A DNA stretch of 57,500 nucleotides from Symbiodinium natans (Eukaryota; Sar; Dinophyceae; Suessiales; Symbiodiniaceae). Within the stretch, counting starts at the first letter, position 1; the number at the start of each line of letters is the position of its first letter. A model generated the notes under the pieces. That model saw nothing but the letters and a program-made list of their open reading frames with translations. It did not search any database and was not told the DNA's origin. The stretch covers positions 1,366,315-1,423,814 of the forward strand of contig CAJNDS010001446.1 in NCBI GenBank assembly GCA_905221605.1, read 5' to 3'. A program made the translations under genes and the position numbers. Shown here piece after piece: positions 21,425 through 32,451 of the stretch.

Positions 21425-21598
21425 ACCCTAAACCCTAAACCCTAAACCCTAAACCCTAAACCCTAAACCCTAAACCCTAAACCCTAAACCCTAAACCCTA
21501 AACCCTAAACCCTAAACCCTACACCCTACACCCTAAACCCTAAACCCTAAACCCTACACCCTACACCCTAAACCCTAAACGCTAAACCCTACACCCTT
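21425..21598 (-). repeat. CCCTAAA array with CCCTACA units
   Basis: Homogeneous CCCTAAA, then mixed CCCTACA/CCCTAAA. Exon-like segments lie on both sides (21360-21420 and 21601-21709). Confidence 0.94.
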
Positions 21599-21600
21599 CG

Positions 21601-21709
21601 ATTCCTAACGTCCCAACTTCATCCCAAGCCAAAGCCTCCACAGGCAACTCGCCGATCGGTCCGTTGGCGAACGATGCGTCCCAGCACCTCGTCCCAGAGT
21701 CGGAAGGGC
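21601..21709 (+). CDS. Coding-like segment without a clear acceptor
   Basis: Open 36 codons: IPNVPTSSQAKASTGNSPIG then ...PLANDASQHLVPESEG, ending at GTTACG. There is no AG right before it; an internal AG at about 21632 could be the real start. Bases 21740-22200 hold further weak pieces (LKFALLSTG to GTACTC; LPGLWDHRSSGFGAQE). Confidence 0.3.
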
Positions 21710-22839
21710 GTTACGGTTTAGGGTTTTAGGGTTTAGGGTTTAGGGAAGGCTGCATGCTACAGCTAAAATTCGCGTTGCTCTCAACGGGGGTACTCAGCGT
21801 AGGGTATCCCATATACCCATCACAGCTACCCCTGTTAAGTACCCCACAAGCTGCCAGGTCTTTGGGACCACAGGAGCTCAGGGTTTGGGGCCCAAGAGGT
21901 TCGAAGACCTGGGATGATTTTCATGGTTGCGTAGGCCCCCAGCCCTTGTATAACCCCACTGTAGGGGCCTTAATAATTAGAATGGGTTTTGGGGGGTTGT
22001 TGTAGAATAATCATAGGCCATGGGGGAAGCCTTTCTGTTTTTATTCCGACCCCTACAGGACATTGGGGTAGGGGGTATGTATGATGGTTTTGATGGGTGA
22101 ATGTGGCTTCTGGAGTGTGTAGGGGGCTTGATTTAGTTTGGTTTAGGTCCCCCCTCCCCCCAAATCCACCCAGCCCCAATTAAGACCGAGACCCCCAAGC
22201 CGAAACCCGAGAACTTCAACCCTCAGGCCCCAAACCTAAGCCCTAAACCCAAGACCCTGCAGCCAAAATCCCTGAACCCTAAACCCCAAACCCCAAACCC
22301 CAAACCCTAAACCCCAAACCCCAAACCCTAAACCCCAAGCTCCCGGGCCTTCCCTGCCAAGATTCCTCCTCGCGAATCTGCGGTCGCTCATGCCGGGCCC
22401 TCAGGGTTTAGGGTTTAGGGTTTAGGGCAGGGTCTAGGGGTGTAGGGGTGCAGGGGTTTAGGGGCGTAGGGGTTTAGGGTTTAAGGTCTAGGGGTCCAGG
22501 GTTTAGGGTTTAGGGTCTAGGGGTTTAAGGTTTAGGGCTTACCCTAAGCCCTATAAACCCCAAAGCCCTGCAGCCCTTCAACCCTACACTCGTAGACCTT
22601 GAAGAGCTCTTGAGCCCTCAGACCCAACACAAGTCCTCAAACCCAGAATCGCGCACGGCCCGAAAACCAAAGCCCCAAACGTCAAGGGCTTGGTGCTTGG
22701 GGACAACAAGCCTGGGCCGAGGTCTCCCCAAAACCCAAAACCCAAAACCCAAAACCCAAAACCCAACACCCAAAACCCAAAACCCCAAACCCTAAACCCT
22801 ACACCCTAAACCCTAAACCCTAAACCCTAAACGGTCAAG

Positions 22840-22939
22840 GTCTCTTTTATACGTGGACTACGACTGCACGCACCTGTATCCGAATGACTTCGAGCGCTGT
22901 GCGGATAAGCACACCGTTGTCCCGCGGCCGCACGTTGGG
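22840..22939 (+). CDS. Candidate exon (33 codons)
   Basis: Acceptor GGTCAAG, donor GTTTAG. Reads SLLYVDYDCTHLYPNDFERC then ADKHTVVPRPHVG, with mostly G/C third positions. No domain recognised. Confidence 0.45.
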
Positions 22940-23237
22940 GTTTAGGACCTCAGGATTTAGGGGCCCGAAGCCCTTAAGCCCCACACTCCATCTCTAGTGT
23001 AGATGATAACGGATGTGTGTCTCTCTTCGGGTTTTGCTAGAAGCATGCCTCTGTTCAGGGTTTAGGGTTTATAGGATTTAGGGCCATGCCCTCACTGGTT
23101 GCATCGATCGCCGGGGGCTTCAGTGTCGGCTAGAGATACAGCATGACTCGCAGTACCACGCCGGATCCCTAAGCCGTAGACCCCAAACCCTAACTCTAAG
23201 TCTGAAAACCCTGAACCTTTAACGCCAAGCCCCAAAG

Positions 23238-24007
23238 AAGCCACGTCGCCTCTTCAACAGGCGCGGTTCTAGACCAGAGCCTGGGCGAAAGGCTATTGCT
23301 CATAAATTCCACCCTCAACAAGAGACCCCTGAACGCTCAACGCCCAACCCTAAACCCCAAACCTCCAACCCTTAGCCCTAAACCCTCAACCCTCAACCCT
23401 GAGCCCTAAACCCTATGAACCCCTACAAACCCCTTTCAACCTCTATAAACCCCTATACACCCTTCTAAGCACCGATAAACCCCTACAAGCCCCAGAATAA
23501 ACCGCAAAGGCCCCTATAAGAGTCTGCATAAACCCTAAACCCCTCAAACCCTCAACCTTGTGCCTCGCCCCTAGGACGAGAGCGGGTTGAGGGGTTTTCG
23601 GCGGGCGCTCTTCTCCGTAAGAGAAGCCATCTGCGCACTTTCGAAGGGCCCCTAAAGTAGGGTTTATTTTAGGGTTTAGAGTTCAGGGTTTAGGGTTTAG
23701 GGTCTCTTACCTCTCGTCTCTCTCACTGCTGCGTGGCGAGGTGACGGCGATCAATCACAGCCTTGTACAAGTAGCCTGGGTCTCGGTGCCTGAACCCTCG
23801 CTTAGGGCTCACGGCTTTAGGGTTTGGGGTTTCGGGGATGAGGGGATTGCGATGAGTAATTAGGGTTTAGGGTTGGTTTAGGGGTACTAGGGTTGAGGTG
23901 TTGAAACCCTCAAGCGTGCGGCTCATATACTCTCTAGCCCCTCAGCCACCGAGGCCCCGATTGGAAGGATGGGCCTAAACCTGACAAATCTCAAGCGGGA
24001 AACCCCT
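23238..24007 (+). CDS. Three candidate exons, unknown protein
   Basis: 23238-23291 (SHVASSTGAVLDQSLGE, GC donor), 23575-23616 (DESGLRGFRRALFS; pyrimidine-rich acceptor CGCCCCTAG; donor GTAAGA) and 23915-24007 (RAAHILSSPSATEAPIGRMG then LNLTNLKRETP; donor GTGGAA). The last two are phase 0. Confidence 0.4.
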
Positions 24008-24362
24008 GTGGAATGGGTGCGATATTGAACAGGATTTTTCAGGCTTTTTAGGGTTTGTATGGTCGTTTTTTGGATTTTGGGTTTTTGAACAGGATTTTTC
24101 TGGCTTTTTTGGGTTTGTAGTTATTTTTTGGTTGTCTTGATCTTGTGTTCTAGGTAGTGTTTAGGCGTCAGCGGCGGTTGATGTGTAGCACAATGAAGTT
24201 CTATGGGCCCTAATCCTCATACAGCCCCACATGACCCGTCGAAGCTTATGTCATCTTTATAGGCCCCCAAATCCGCGGCCAGTAAGCGATAAATCGTTTG
24301 CATGATGGCCCCCAAAGAACCCTAAACCCTACTGTTGGGAGGGCGCTTACAAGGGTTAGGGT

Positions 24363-24462
24363 GTGGGTTTCCGACATGAGGGGTACCTTCTTGGGGTCCT
24401 TGCTACAGAGGCTTCCTACTATCTAGTACGGGTCCGGCATTTTCGTTAACCCCCATGTCGAG
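24363..24462. mobile_element. Family-B element ending at an exon
   Basis: GTTTCCGACATGAGGGGTACC at the left and TTTTCGTTAACCCCCATGTC at the right, followed by GAG and exon 24463. Confidence 0.72.
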
Positions 24463-24820
24463 AACGTGCAAACGCAAACCCCCTCCCAGGTGGACCGTGT
24501 CCATACCGGCTTTCTAGCAGAGTTCTGGCAGGCGCTTGCGCCATTTGGGGCTCTCCGAAATGAGGGGTACCTTCTTGGGGTCCTTATTTCGAGGGGAACC
24601 CTACTTTACCCTAAACCCTAAACCCTAAACCCTAAACCCTAAACCCTAAACCCTAAACCCTAAACCCTAAACCCTAAACCCTAAACCCTAAACCCTAAAC
24701 CCTAAACCCTGGGGTCTCTATTAGGGGCCCCTTCTTTTCGCAAACCCCCCCCATGTTGGTGCGGAAGCCGAAAGCGCGAAGCTCAAAACCGTACTCAGAG
24801 CCTTGGCATGCCCCGGAGGG
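24463..24820 (+). CDS. Candidate two exons between family-B elements
   Basis: Exon 24463-24549 (29 codons, phase 0) begins right after one family-B copy and stops where the next begins: NVQTQTPSQVDRVHTGFLAE then FWQALAPFG, with a GC donor (GCTCTC). Exon 24768-24820 follows GGAAG and reads ESAKLKTVLRALACPGG. The intron is a family-B element carrying a telomere array. The joining phase is not settled. Confidence 0.45.
24550..24757. mobile_element. Family-B element split by a CCCTAAA array
   Basis: Left part CTCTCCGAAATGAGGGGTACC to CCTACTTT, then a pure CCCTAAA array (24608-24710), then GGGGTCTCTATTAGG to TTTTCGCAAACCCCCC. Relatives read CTATTTGGGG across the junction, so the array interrupts a complete element. 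Confidence 0.75.
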
Positions 24821-25069
24821 GTTTCAGGGGTTCTTCTTGCTGAGGTTTAGGGTTTAGGGTTTAGGGTTTAGGGTTTAGGGAAGTTGATTCCAGGAAGTGT
24901 CAGCCCTAAGTCCTAAACCCTTAACCCTAAACCACCCTAAACCCTGAACCCGAAACCCTAAACCCGAAACCCTAAACCCTAAACCCTAAACCCTAAACCC
25001 TAAAAACCCTAAACCCTAAACCCCAAACCCTAAACCCTAAACCCTAAACCGCCTAAACCCCAAACCAAG

Positions 25070-27191
25070 CGAAGATCAGGGCGCGCCACAGCAGCAAAGC
25101 AACAATTGCGATGCGAGTCGAAGACAACTTTGCATAGACGTCCAAAGTGCACGGTCGCTGCACCTATGTCAAAGCTACGGCATGAACAACGCCCAGAGCA
25201 ACTAGCTGCGTGCCTGTTTAGGTGTGAGGAAACCTTGGCATTGTGTTGTTGTCTTCTTTGCTCAGGGCTTAAGGTTTAGGCTTTTAGGGTTTAGGGCTTT
25301 GGCAGTTTCAGAGACTTACTACATTAAGCTGATAAAGAAGTCGTAGCAGGGGCTCATTGCCAAGATAAGGGCGGCGAGTTTAGGCTTGCTGACTTCAACT
25401 TGTCACGGGGTCTATGCATTTGACAGGCCTCTAAGTTGGGCCAGAAGTGGTGGCGTACACGCGCCCGCTTGGGGACGGTGCATTAGGACAATAGAGCCGG
25501 AATAGCCGGAAGAGGCAATAGTGCATTCAGTGACGCTGCGCGGATGTTCGCTAGCTGAAAACTTTAAACTACTCCAATTCCCGTCAAGTTTGATCGCCAA
25601 GTCATTCTTGCAATTTTTATGCGGGCTTCGGCCCAAGAGGAGGAGGAGGGGGAGGGGGAAGGAGGAGGAGGTCGGGGAAGGAGGAGGAGGGAGGACGAGG
25701 AGGAGGGAGGAGGGAGGCGAGCCTTTCTCGGGGGAGCTGTAGATGAGCGAGTTGTTCCCTTCACTCTTTATAACCCACCCTCGATACCCCAACATCAGGT
25801 TCTCCAGCAATAACCGTGTAACAGGTTGGAATCATGACTCAAAGACCCTATTCCCCTGGCTCACCAATGATAACAGCATGTACAGCGTAACCGCGGGATC
25901 AGTGAGCGAGTGTACGAAGTGACTACAAGAACCAAATTAAGATACAAATGAGCGCAGTGAGTGCATGAATTTAATGAGTGATTGTGTGAACGAAGTGTGC
26001 GGCCCTTTTGATATAGTACTTTTGGGCCGCTACTATAATACTAAAAGACCACATAATTTCGAATTGAAAATACAAGGAGCGCGCGACGCATGATTTTCAA
26101 TTGTGAATTTGGGCCTTTTTCACGGGGCTTATAAAGATCTTTTCACTGCCCCGTGATTTTATCGTGGATTTCTAGAGATTGAAACCTTCATGAACGACTC
26201 TGGGGGAAAAACGCACATTAAGGCATGAATAACCTGAATAATGAGTTTACAAGGAACGAAGTGTACGCGTGAAGCTCAGTGGTGAACGAATTCATGCCCC
26301 AAAGCCCCCTTAATCATAGTGTAAATATTAGGGGTTTTGGACACGCTAAAAATAATATGTCGCGGGGGCACTTAGAATATACTAATTTTCCTCGCGGCAT
26401 AATATTATTCTCTTCATAGCAATTCTAATGGTGACAACATGAACAAATAATCAAGAAAAAGCCGAAACAAGATTGGAAAAAGAAAAGACAATTATTAATC
26501 CATTATTGGGTTCTTCTCAATGGTTATAATATACTGGAAATGTAAGGTTAAGAGACGATAAATGTAGTATGTTTTATGAACAGATAATAGAATTACTATT
26601 TGTCGTTTTGGAATTACTTTTTTCTTATAGAACTATATTATGAATGAAATGCAATGGAATACGAAATAAGAATTTTAAAAAGGCTCTTCAAGGACTACAT
26701 TATAACTACAGCATTTTAGAGTTTCTTTTCTATTGTTTCACATGAAATTAGTGATTGAAACACGAATACTAGATATAAAATGAAAGGGGTTTATGGACGT
26801 TATCTTTCTTCTCTGTACCTCTGTTCATTTGTATCCTTTTCAATTTAATTATATTTTAGTGGGTTTTCGTTCTTTCTGATAATATTATTCATTCCTTACC
26901 AACTAATAAGATAAAATAGAAGAGAATCAAGGTGTAAATGACAAGTGAATAATAATATGAAAAGGTCCTTGAAGAACATTGTAAAACTAGTGCCAGGGGG
27001 GGAGGAGGAATCAGCTACGGTACTGCGCAGACGGCGCCTTTTGGGGGAAGGAGCTTCTACTGCGCAAGACATTTTTGTCTATCCATAGAGGCAACATGCG
27101 CCCTCCGCGGACAGGATGTTATGGGAGAGGCGCGGGCGCATGTGGCTAAAGCAATCGGACTGGTCCAGAAATATGAACCTACAAGCTCAGG
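25070..27191 (+). CDS. Candidate two-exon segment with a 1.7-kb intron containing an AT-rich island
   Basis: Exon 25070-25273 follows CCAAG and is open for 68 codons (RRSGRATAAKQQLRCESKTT ... CEETLALCCCLLCSGLK) to GTTTAG. Exon 26997-27191 follows AGTGCCAG and is open for 64 codons (ISYGTAQTAPFGGRSFYCAR ... VAKAIGLVQKYEPTSSG) to GTATTG. Both are long for chance frames. The phases do not match directly, so an exon may be missing between them. Function unknown. Confidence 0.45.
25620..25740. repeat. GGA-rich microsatellite
   Basis: GAGGAGGAGGG-type purine tract. A minus-strand frame through it (25412-25810) has no ATG at its start and is Pro/Ser/Leu-rich because of the tract. Confidence 0.8.
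25900..26990. other. AT-rich island with clustered inverted repeats
   Basis: Composition falls sharply compared with both flanks. Five inverted repeats lie in 26.0-26.41 kb: GCGGCCC (25999/26024), AATTGAAAAT (26062/26093), CACGGGGC (26121/26148), GGCATGAAT (26222/26290) and a 17-nt imperfect arm (26351/26390). No intact ORF; a much-interrupted frame runs about 26440-26760. Organellar or viral origin is possible but unproven. Confidence 0.6.
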
Positions 27192-27297
27192 GTATTGGTT
27201 TAGGGTTTAAGGTTTAGGGTTTAAAGTTTAGGGTTTAGGGTTTAGGGTTTAGGGTTTAGGGTTTAGGGTTTAGGGTTTAGGGTTTAGGGTTTAGGGA
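27188..27297 (+). repeat. TTTAGGG array
   Basis: About 14 TTTAGGG units directly after candidate exon 26997-27191. Further TTTAGGG arrays at 27630-27690 and 27822-27950. Confidence 0.94.
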
Positions 27298-27315
27298 CCA
27301 GGCCACCCGATCCAG

Positions 27316-27821
27316 AGGAGGCACTGGGAAGTCTTAAATGAGAGCTTCTACAGTGGTGTTCTGTTCAGGCCTGCCTTGTACCGGGACTCTTGGGCTTTAT
27401 AGGCCCTAAACCCTAAACCCCAAACCCAAAACCCAAAGCCCTAAGCCCTAAGCCTAACCCCTAATAAGCCGTAAACCCTAAGCTCTAAGAGTTTCGGGGC
27501 TTTCGGAACTTACTTCTGGGCTGTCAAACCTCTCCAGGTCTCGCATTCCTCTGGGTTCAGTGCAGGGCCTCGGGCGGTCCGGCACCTCTTAGCGGGCTCT
27601 TAGCCCGAAGGGCTTAGGTTTAGGGTTTTGGGGTTTAGGGTTTAGGGTTTAGGGTTTAGGGTTTAGGGTTCAGGGTTTAGGGTTGATGGTTTATGGTCTA
27701 GGGTCTACGTGTTGGAGGGCTTTGTTATGGGAGGTTGAGGGACAGGACCCTAGACCCCTGGAGATTTCTGAAGGCTGTCCAAGAAGCCATCGACATCATC
27801 GGCTGTGAGGCGCATGTTGCG
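27316..27821 (+). CDS. Three short candidate exons
   Basis: 27316-27377 (RRHWEVLNESFYSGVLFRPA; donor GTACCG), 27538-27603 (VSHSSGFSAGPRAVRHLLAG, acceptor CAAACCTCTCCAG, reaches TAG) and 27764-27821 (FLKAVQEAIDIIGCEAHVA; donor GTTTAG). Whether they belong to one gene is unclear. Confidence 0.35.
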
Positions 27822-28029
27822 GTTTAGGGTTTAGGGTTCAGGGTTTAGGGTTCAGGGTTTAGGGTTTAGGGTTTGGGGTTTGGGGTTTAGGGTCTGGGGT
27901 TTAGGGTTTAGGGTTTAGGGTTTAGGGTTTAGGGTTTAGGGTTCCAGGTTTCGGAGGTTTCGAGTTTCCGGGTTCTGTGTCAGCACGTAGGTTTTAGGAA
28001 TTACGGTTGTTCAGACTTTAAGCTCCAAG

Positions 28030-28271
28030 ACCTTAAACCGAGGGTTCGAGGTGTGCGGCTGCCGCCCCACCTCTAAAGTTTTCGTTTCGGAAGTCCTGAC
28101 CAGAAGCGCCCCTGTAAACCCTAAACCCTAAACCCTAAACTCGAAACCCCAAACCCGAAACCCTAAACCTTAAACCCTAATACGAGAACCTTCTGCCCTC
28201 AACACGCAACCCTAGGACTCCAAACCAGTGGGGCTTGGAAGACATCTGGGGAGTTGAGGCTTCCTCTTTCG
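28030..28271 (+). CDS. Two candidate exons
   Basis: 28030-28113 (28 codons, phase 0) reads TLNRGFEVCGCRPTSKVFVS then EVLTRSAP to GTAAAC. 28229-28271 reads WGLEDIWGVEASSF to GTCCCT, which begins an intron holding the inverted-repeat element at 28281. Confidence 0.4.
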
Positions 28272-28280
28272 GTCCCTATA

Positions 28281-28390
28281 CAATACCTTACTTCTCCAAC
28301 AGCTGAACTTTAAACTTTTTGGGTTTCCTTATTTAGTAGGAATAATAAAGTTTAGCCTTTTTTCCCCTTGGCTAGTGGAGAAGTAAGATA
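28281..28390. mobile_element. Inverted-repeat element, TIR CTTACTTCTCCA
   Basis: A perfect 12-bp inverted pair CTTACTTCTCCA/TGGAGAAGTAAG about 90 bp apart in AT-richer sequence. It lies just inside a candidate intron. Confidence 0.5.
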
Positions 28391-28806
28391 CGGTGCCTTA
28401 TCTTCCAAAACCCTGATTCCTGGCCCTTAACGCCCTAAGCCGCCCTTATGCCCAGGTAATTGCGTTTAGCCCCTCGTGGCGGCCTCTGGCAGAGGGGGGG
28501 GGAGGATGAATCTGTGTAGGGGCTAGGGGCTTAGTGAGGTTTTGTGGCCCTAAACCCTAAACCCTAAACCCTAAACCCTGGACCCTAAACCCTGAACCCT
28601 AAACCCTAAACCTTAGGGTGTAGGGGTTGGGTTTCAGGGTTTCGGAGTGTCGGGGTTGATTTCAGCATGCCGTCGTCGGAACACTGCTCCCGTGCCGGGT
28701 TTGGAGCTCATGTTACCTTCTTTGGGCCTTAAGAGGGCTTTGGCATGGTTGAGGGTGTTCCCATGCCCTAAACCCTAACTTCAAAAAGTCTAAGCCGTGC
28801 GTTCAG

Positions 28807-29417
28807 GGGCCCCTATGATTGATGGCATGCATTCCGGAGGCGAGGCGGTTTCTGACGACGAGTCGCTGCATGCCATGTCTAGAGGACGCATCGCAGCAGG
28901 TTGGGTTTAGGGTTGTTGGGTTTGCGGGGGTTTCAGGGTTCAGAACTCAGGTTTTTGAGAGCTCTCAGCCCCAAACCCTCAACATCCAAACGAAACTGTC
29001 CCTAAACCCTAAACCCTAAACCCTAAACCCCAAACCCTGAGCCCCTACGCTGTCAACCCAACGCTTGAGACCCGAAGAGCCCTCAAACCCTAACCCCTAA
29101 ACCCTAAACCCTCAACCCTAAGCCCTAAGCCCTCAATTTAAGAGCCTCCGGCTCAAGCCGCCGACCCCGCTGGAGCATAGTTGAGAGGTCTATCCCAGCC
29201 TGCTCGGCAGAGTTCTTGTGAAACGTTGGGGGGGTTAGGACAAACGCAAGCCAAAAAGACAGGCGGTGGGGGGGGGTGGGGCGGGGGTGGGGGTGGGGGG
29301 TGGTGGGGTGGGGGGGGGGGGGGGGGGGGTGGGGGGGGGGGTAAAAGTCCAAAAACGCTGATTTTGCTGAGGGCGCCCCTACCCCCCTGTGCTGAACCGC
29401 CTGTTTACGCTGTGCGG
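28807..29417 (+). CDS. Three candidate exons
   Basis: 28807-28899 follows GTTCAG and reads APMIDGMHSGGEAVSDDESL then HAMSRGRIAAG to GTTGGG. 29145-29217 reads SGSSRRPRWSIVERSIPACS then AEF to GTGAAA. 29372-29417 reads RPYPPVLNRLFTLCG to GTGGCG. A poly-G/GGGGT tract (29266-29342) separates the last two. Confidence 0.37.
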
Positions 29418-29825
29418 GTGGCGCCGTCCTCCACGAAAAAATTGTGCACCGACCCCCCCCACCCCCCCCCCGCGTTTTGGGGGGGTAAGGAGGGAAAGAG
29501 GGAGGTTTTCACCTCCTTTTCCCATCCAACACGCCGCCAGGGTCGGCGGACCCTAAGCCCTAAGCCCTAAGCCCTAAGCCCTAAACCCTAAACCCTAAAC
29601 CCCAAACCCCAGCCCCAATGAAACCCGAAGAGCCCTGAACCGCTGCCACCAAAAACCCGCGTGAGCTGCAAGGAACCCTAAACCTTAAACCCTAAACCCT
29701 AAACCCTAAACCCTAAACCCGAAACCCTGAACCCCAAAAGGTCCGGCTCCTTCGAGCCGACAGACCATGCGCTGATGCCCCTCAGACTGGGCCAAATTTT
29801 GTGGGGATTAGGGGTTGCGGGGTTG

Positions 29826-30010
29826 AGGGGTTTAGGGGTTTAGGGGTTTCAGGGGTTTAGGGGTTTAGGGGTTTAGGGGTTTAGCGGTTTAGGGGTTTAG
29901 GGGTTTAGGGGTTTCAGGAGTTTAGGGGTTTAGGGGTTTGGGGGTTTAGTGGTTTAGGGGTTTCAGGGGTTTAGGGTTAGGGGGTTTAGGGGTTTAGGGG
30001 GTTAGGGTGT
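29826..30010 (+). repeat. TTTAGGGG variant array
   Basis: About 20 TTTAGGGG units with scattered TTTCAGGGG variants. Confidence 0.94.
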
Positions 30011-30112
30011 CTCGATGAGGGGGGTGCCCTGCGCGCACCCTGAATTGGAAGAACCGCCCCCCCCCCCCCCCCCCCCCCACCCCTCCCCGCCCGCCGCCCT
30101 CGCCTGGTTTAG

Positions 30113-30216
30113 GGTTTCCTTGATCGCGCCCTTGCTTTTTATGCCCGAGAACGATGTGAAGTTGTTTTACATCATGGGGCGCCTTGGGGCTTTTGATTCT
30201 AGCGGGCTGCCTTGGG
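30113..30216 (+). CDS. Candidate exon with a TTTAG|G acceptor
   Basis: A C-rich tract precedes GGTTTAG, then VSLIAPLLFMPENDVKLFYI then MGRLGAFDSSGLPWG to GTGGGG (34 codons). The first part is hydrophobic. Function unknown. Bases 30300-30720 hold more weak pieces (EIGIGNPSAGNPSQFAEPTT...; RPYAMKMTLPHPTDF). Confidence 0.43.
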
Positions 30217-31004
30217 GTGGGGGAGGATTTGAGGGTTTAGGATTTAAGGGTTTCAAACTTTAGGGGTTGAGTGTCTTAGGCTCAGGGGTTGGAGCTTTGC
30301 GGCCTGAGAAATTGGCATCGGGAATCCCAGTGCTGGGAACCCATCTCAGTTCGCAGAACCTACGACCCTTATCCCTGTGTTGCCCTACATTTTGAATGCC
30401 CCAATGCCGGATCACCCACCCACAACTCCCTAAGACCCTAAAACAACAGATCCCAAAGACCCCAACACCCTAACGCCCCAACCCAAAAGTTCTCCAGCAG
30501 GGCGCCCGAATCCCCCAAAACCCTTAGACCAGCGACCCTACGCCATGAAGATGACCCTTCCCCACCCTACAGACTTCAGGGTCATGGGCCAGCATGAGGA
30601 TCCCTTCATGGCCTAAGTTGTCGTTTTCAGGGTTATGCTTTGTGCGTAAGCCGAATTAAGCAGAAAAGAACGACCTCTTCGGGACTCAAAGTGCATATCT
30701 CCAGATCGTGGTCTGTGGTCCCTCATGTTTGGGTTTGGGGTTTAGGGTTTAAGGCTTTAGGGCTTTAGGGTTTAGGGTTTAGGGTTTAGGGTTTTAATGT
30801 AGCATGCTGAGGGTTTCGGGTTTCGGGCTTTAGCCGCCTTAAACCCAAACCCTTAATCCTATTGCTATTGTTTGCGACCCAAGCCCCGCCAGGCGACCCA
30901 TGGGTGTAGGGCTTAGGGCAGTTTAGGGTTTAGGGCTTTCGGCACGCCGGGTGCGCCCCCTAAAAACCTAACCCTAAACCCTGAACCCTAAACTGGGGGC
31001 CCAG

Positions 31005-31089
31005 GTCCTTTCACTATTTCTTCTGTGACCTGCACCGAAGTCGCATCCTGTTCATAGGCCGGCCATCGAAACCCCAACAAGGCGTCTGA
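31005..31089 (+). CDS. Candidate (terminal?) exon
   Basis: Follows GCCCAG; SFHYFFCDLHRSRILFIGRP then SKPQQGV and TGA. Unknown. Bases 31090-31860 show only short fragments (SPPERPW after TTTTTTTAG at 31392; MSNSDLSLSRASKK at 31812). Confidence 0.3.
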
Positions 31090-31862
31090 GTTGAAAACTC
31101 CTCAAACTTTACACGCTTCGCCTTAGCGCCTTACGGTACCGCTGATAAGGCTTCATGTTACAGTTTTTTTTGGGTTTAGGGTTTCCCTCCGCTGGTTGAT
31201 CGTGAGCCTCCCATGTTGCAGGGCCAACACGGAGAATCTTGCGCGAAACCATCACCATCCACCCTACACCCTAAACTAAATCCTAAACCCTAAACCCTAA
31301 ACCCATTACCCTAAACAGCCCCTGGGGAAATCCTTCTGAGCCATCAAGGGACCATAAGGGAATGTTATTTTTGTTCCGACATTTTTTTTAGAGCCCTCCT
31401 GAACGTCCTTGGGTACTTGCCAGTAGGGTGATAGGAAAGGTGAGCTGCCACGCAAGACTTCGGGCATTGGGTACCATGTATCCGTTTAAGGGATCAATGG
31501 GGAACTTATTTCCTCGGTTCCGTACCATAAAGCCTTAAGGCTCTGAACTCTCAAGGCCCCTGCGACCCCAGGACCCTAAAGGCCCTGATCGCCCGAGGCC
31601 CCACCCCCCCCCCCGCCCCAAAAAACCGCAAGCATTTCAGAACACACTGACACTAAAAAGGGCACCAACATTTTTTAGGACCCTGTAAGCCAATCTCGGG
31701 TTCAGGGTTCCGGTTTTAGGGTGCAGGGTTTAGGGTTTAGGGTCCAGGGTTTACGGTTTAGAAAACGTCTTATAGTGCCCAGACCCGAGCGAGTAACGGC
31801 GAGGAGGAGAAATGAGTAACAGCGACCTTAGCCTATCACGAGCCAGCAAGAAGTATCGTAGC

Positions 31863-31985
31863 TTAAACCCTAAACCCTAAACCCTAAACCCTAAACCCTA
31901 AACCCTAAACCCTAAACCCTAAACCCTCAACCCCAAACCCCAAACCCCAAACCCCAAACCCCAAACCCAAACCCCAAACCCTAAA
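31863..31985 (-). repeat. CCCTAAA array with CCCCAAA end
   Basis: Homogeneous CCCTAAA passing into CCCCAAA units. Confidence 0.94.
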
Positions 31986-32217
31986 CCTTAAACCCCACAA
32001 CAAAACCTAAACGAAGGGCCTGCTTCGTAGAGCCCGGCGGCAGGCAGCGTTACGAAGAGCCGGCGGAGCGCCCGTGGAGGCCTGCTTTCGAGGGGGTTTA
32101 GGGTTTAGGGTTTAGGGTTTAGGGTTTAGGGGGTTTAGGGGGTTTAAGGGGTTTAGGGGTTTAGGGCTTCGGCATAGGGATTGAGGGGTTCAAGGGTTTA
32201 AAGTTAGGGGTTTAGGT

Positions 32218-32326
32218 TGGGATGTTCACCCTCATATTTAAGAGTCCTTAATAGGGACAAGAACAGGGGGTGCAATACTCCTTATTAAGGATGGTTCGTA
32301 TTGTTAGTATGCGGGGGAACATCCCC
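32218..32326. mobile_element. Family-C element, diverged
   Basis: GGGATGTTCACCCTCATATTT at the left with a mirror end GTATGCGGGGGAACATCCC. Confidence 0.65.
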
Positions 32327-32451
32327 AAGGTGTAGGGTTTAGGGTTTAGGGTTTAGGGTTTAGGGTTTAGGGTTTAGGGTTTAGGGTTTAGGTTTTAGGG
32401 TTTAGGTTCAGGGGTTTCGGGGTTGGAGGATTTGAGGGTTTAGGGGGGCCT

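Noticed and set aside
25412-25810. 132-codon minus-strand frame
   Set aside because: The first codon is TTG, and the centre is a purine microsatellite giving Pro/Ser/Leu runs.
26440-26760. Specific assignment to mitochondrial cox3 or another named gene
   Set aside because: A vague resemblance to a membrane-rich organellar protein was considered, but no diagnostic motif could be verified, so only the interrupted frame is reported.
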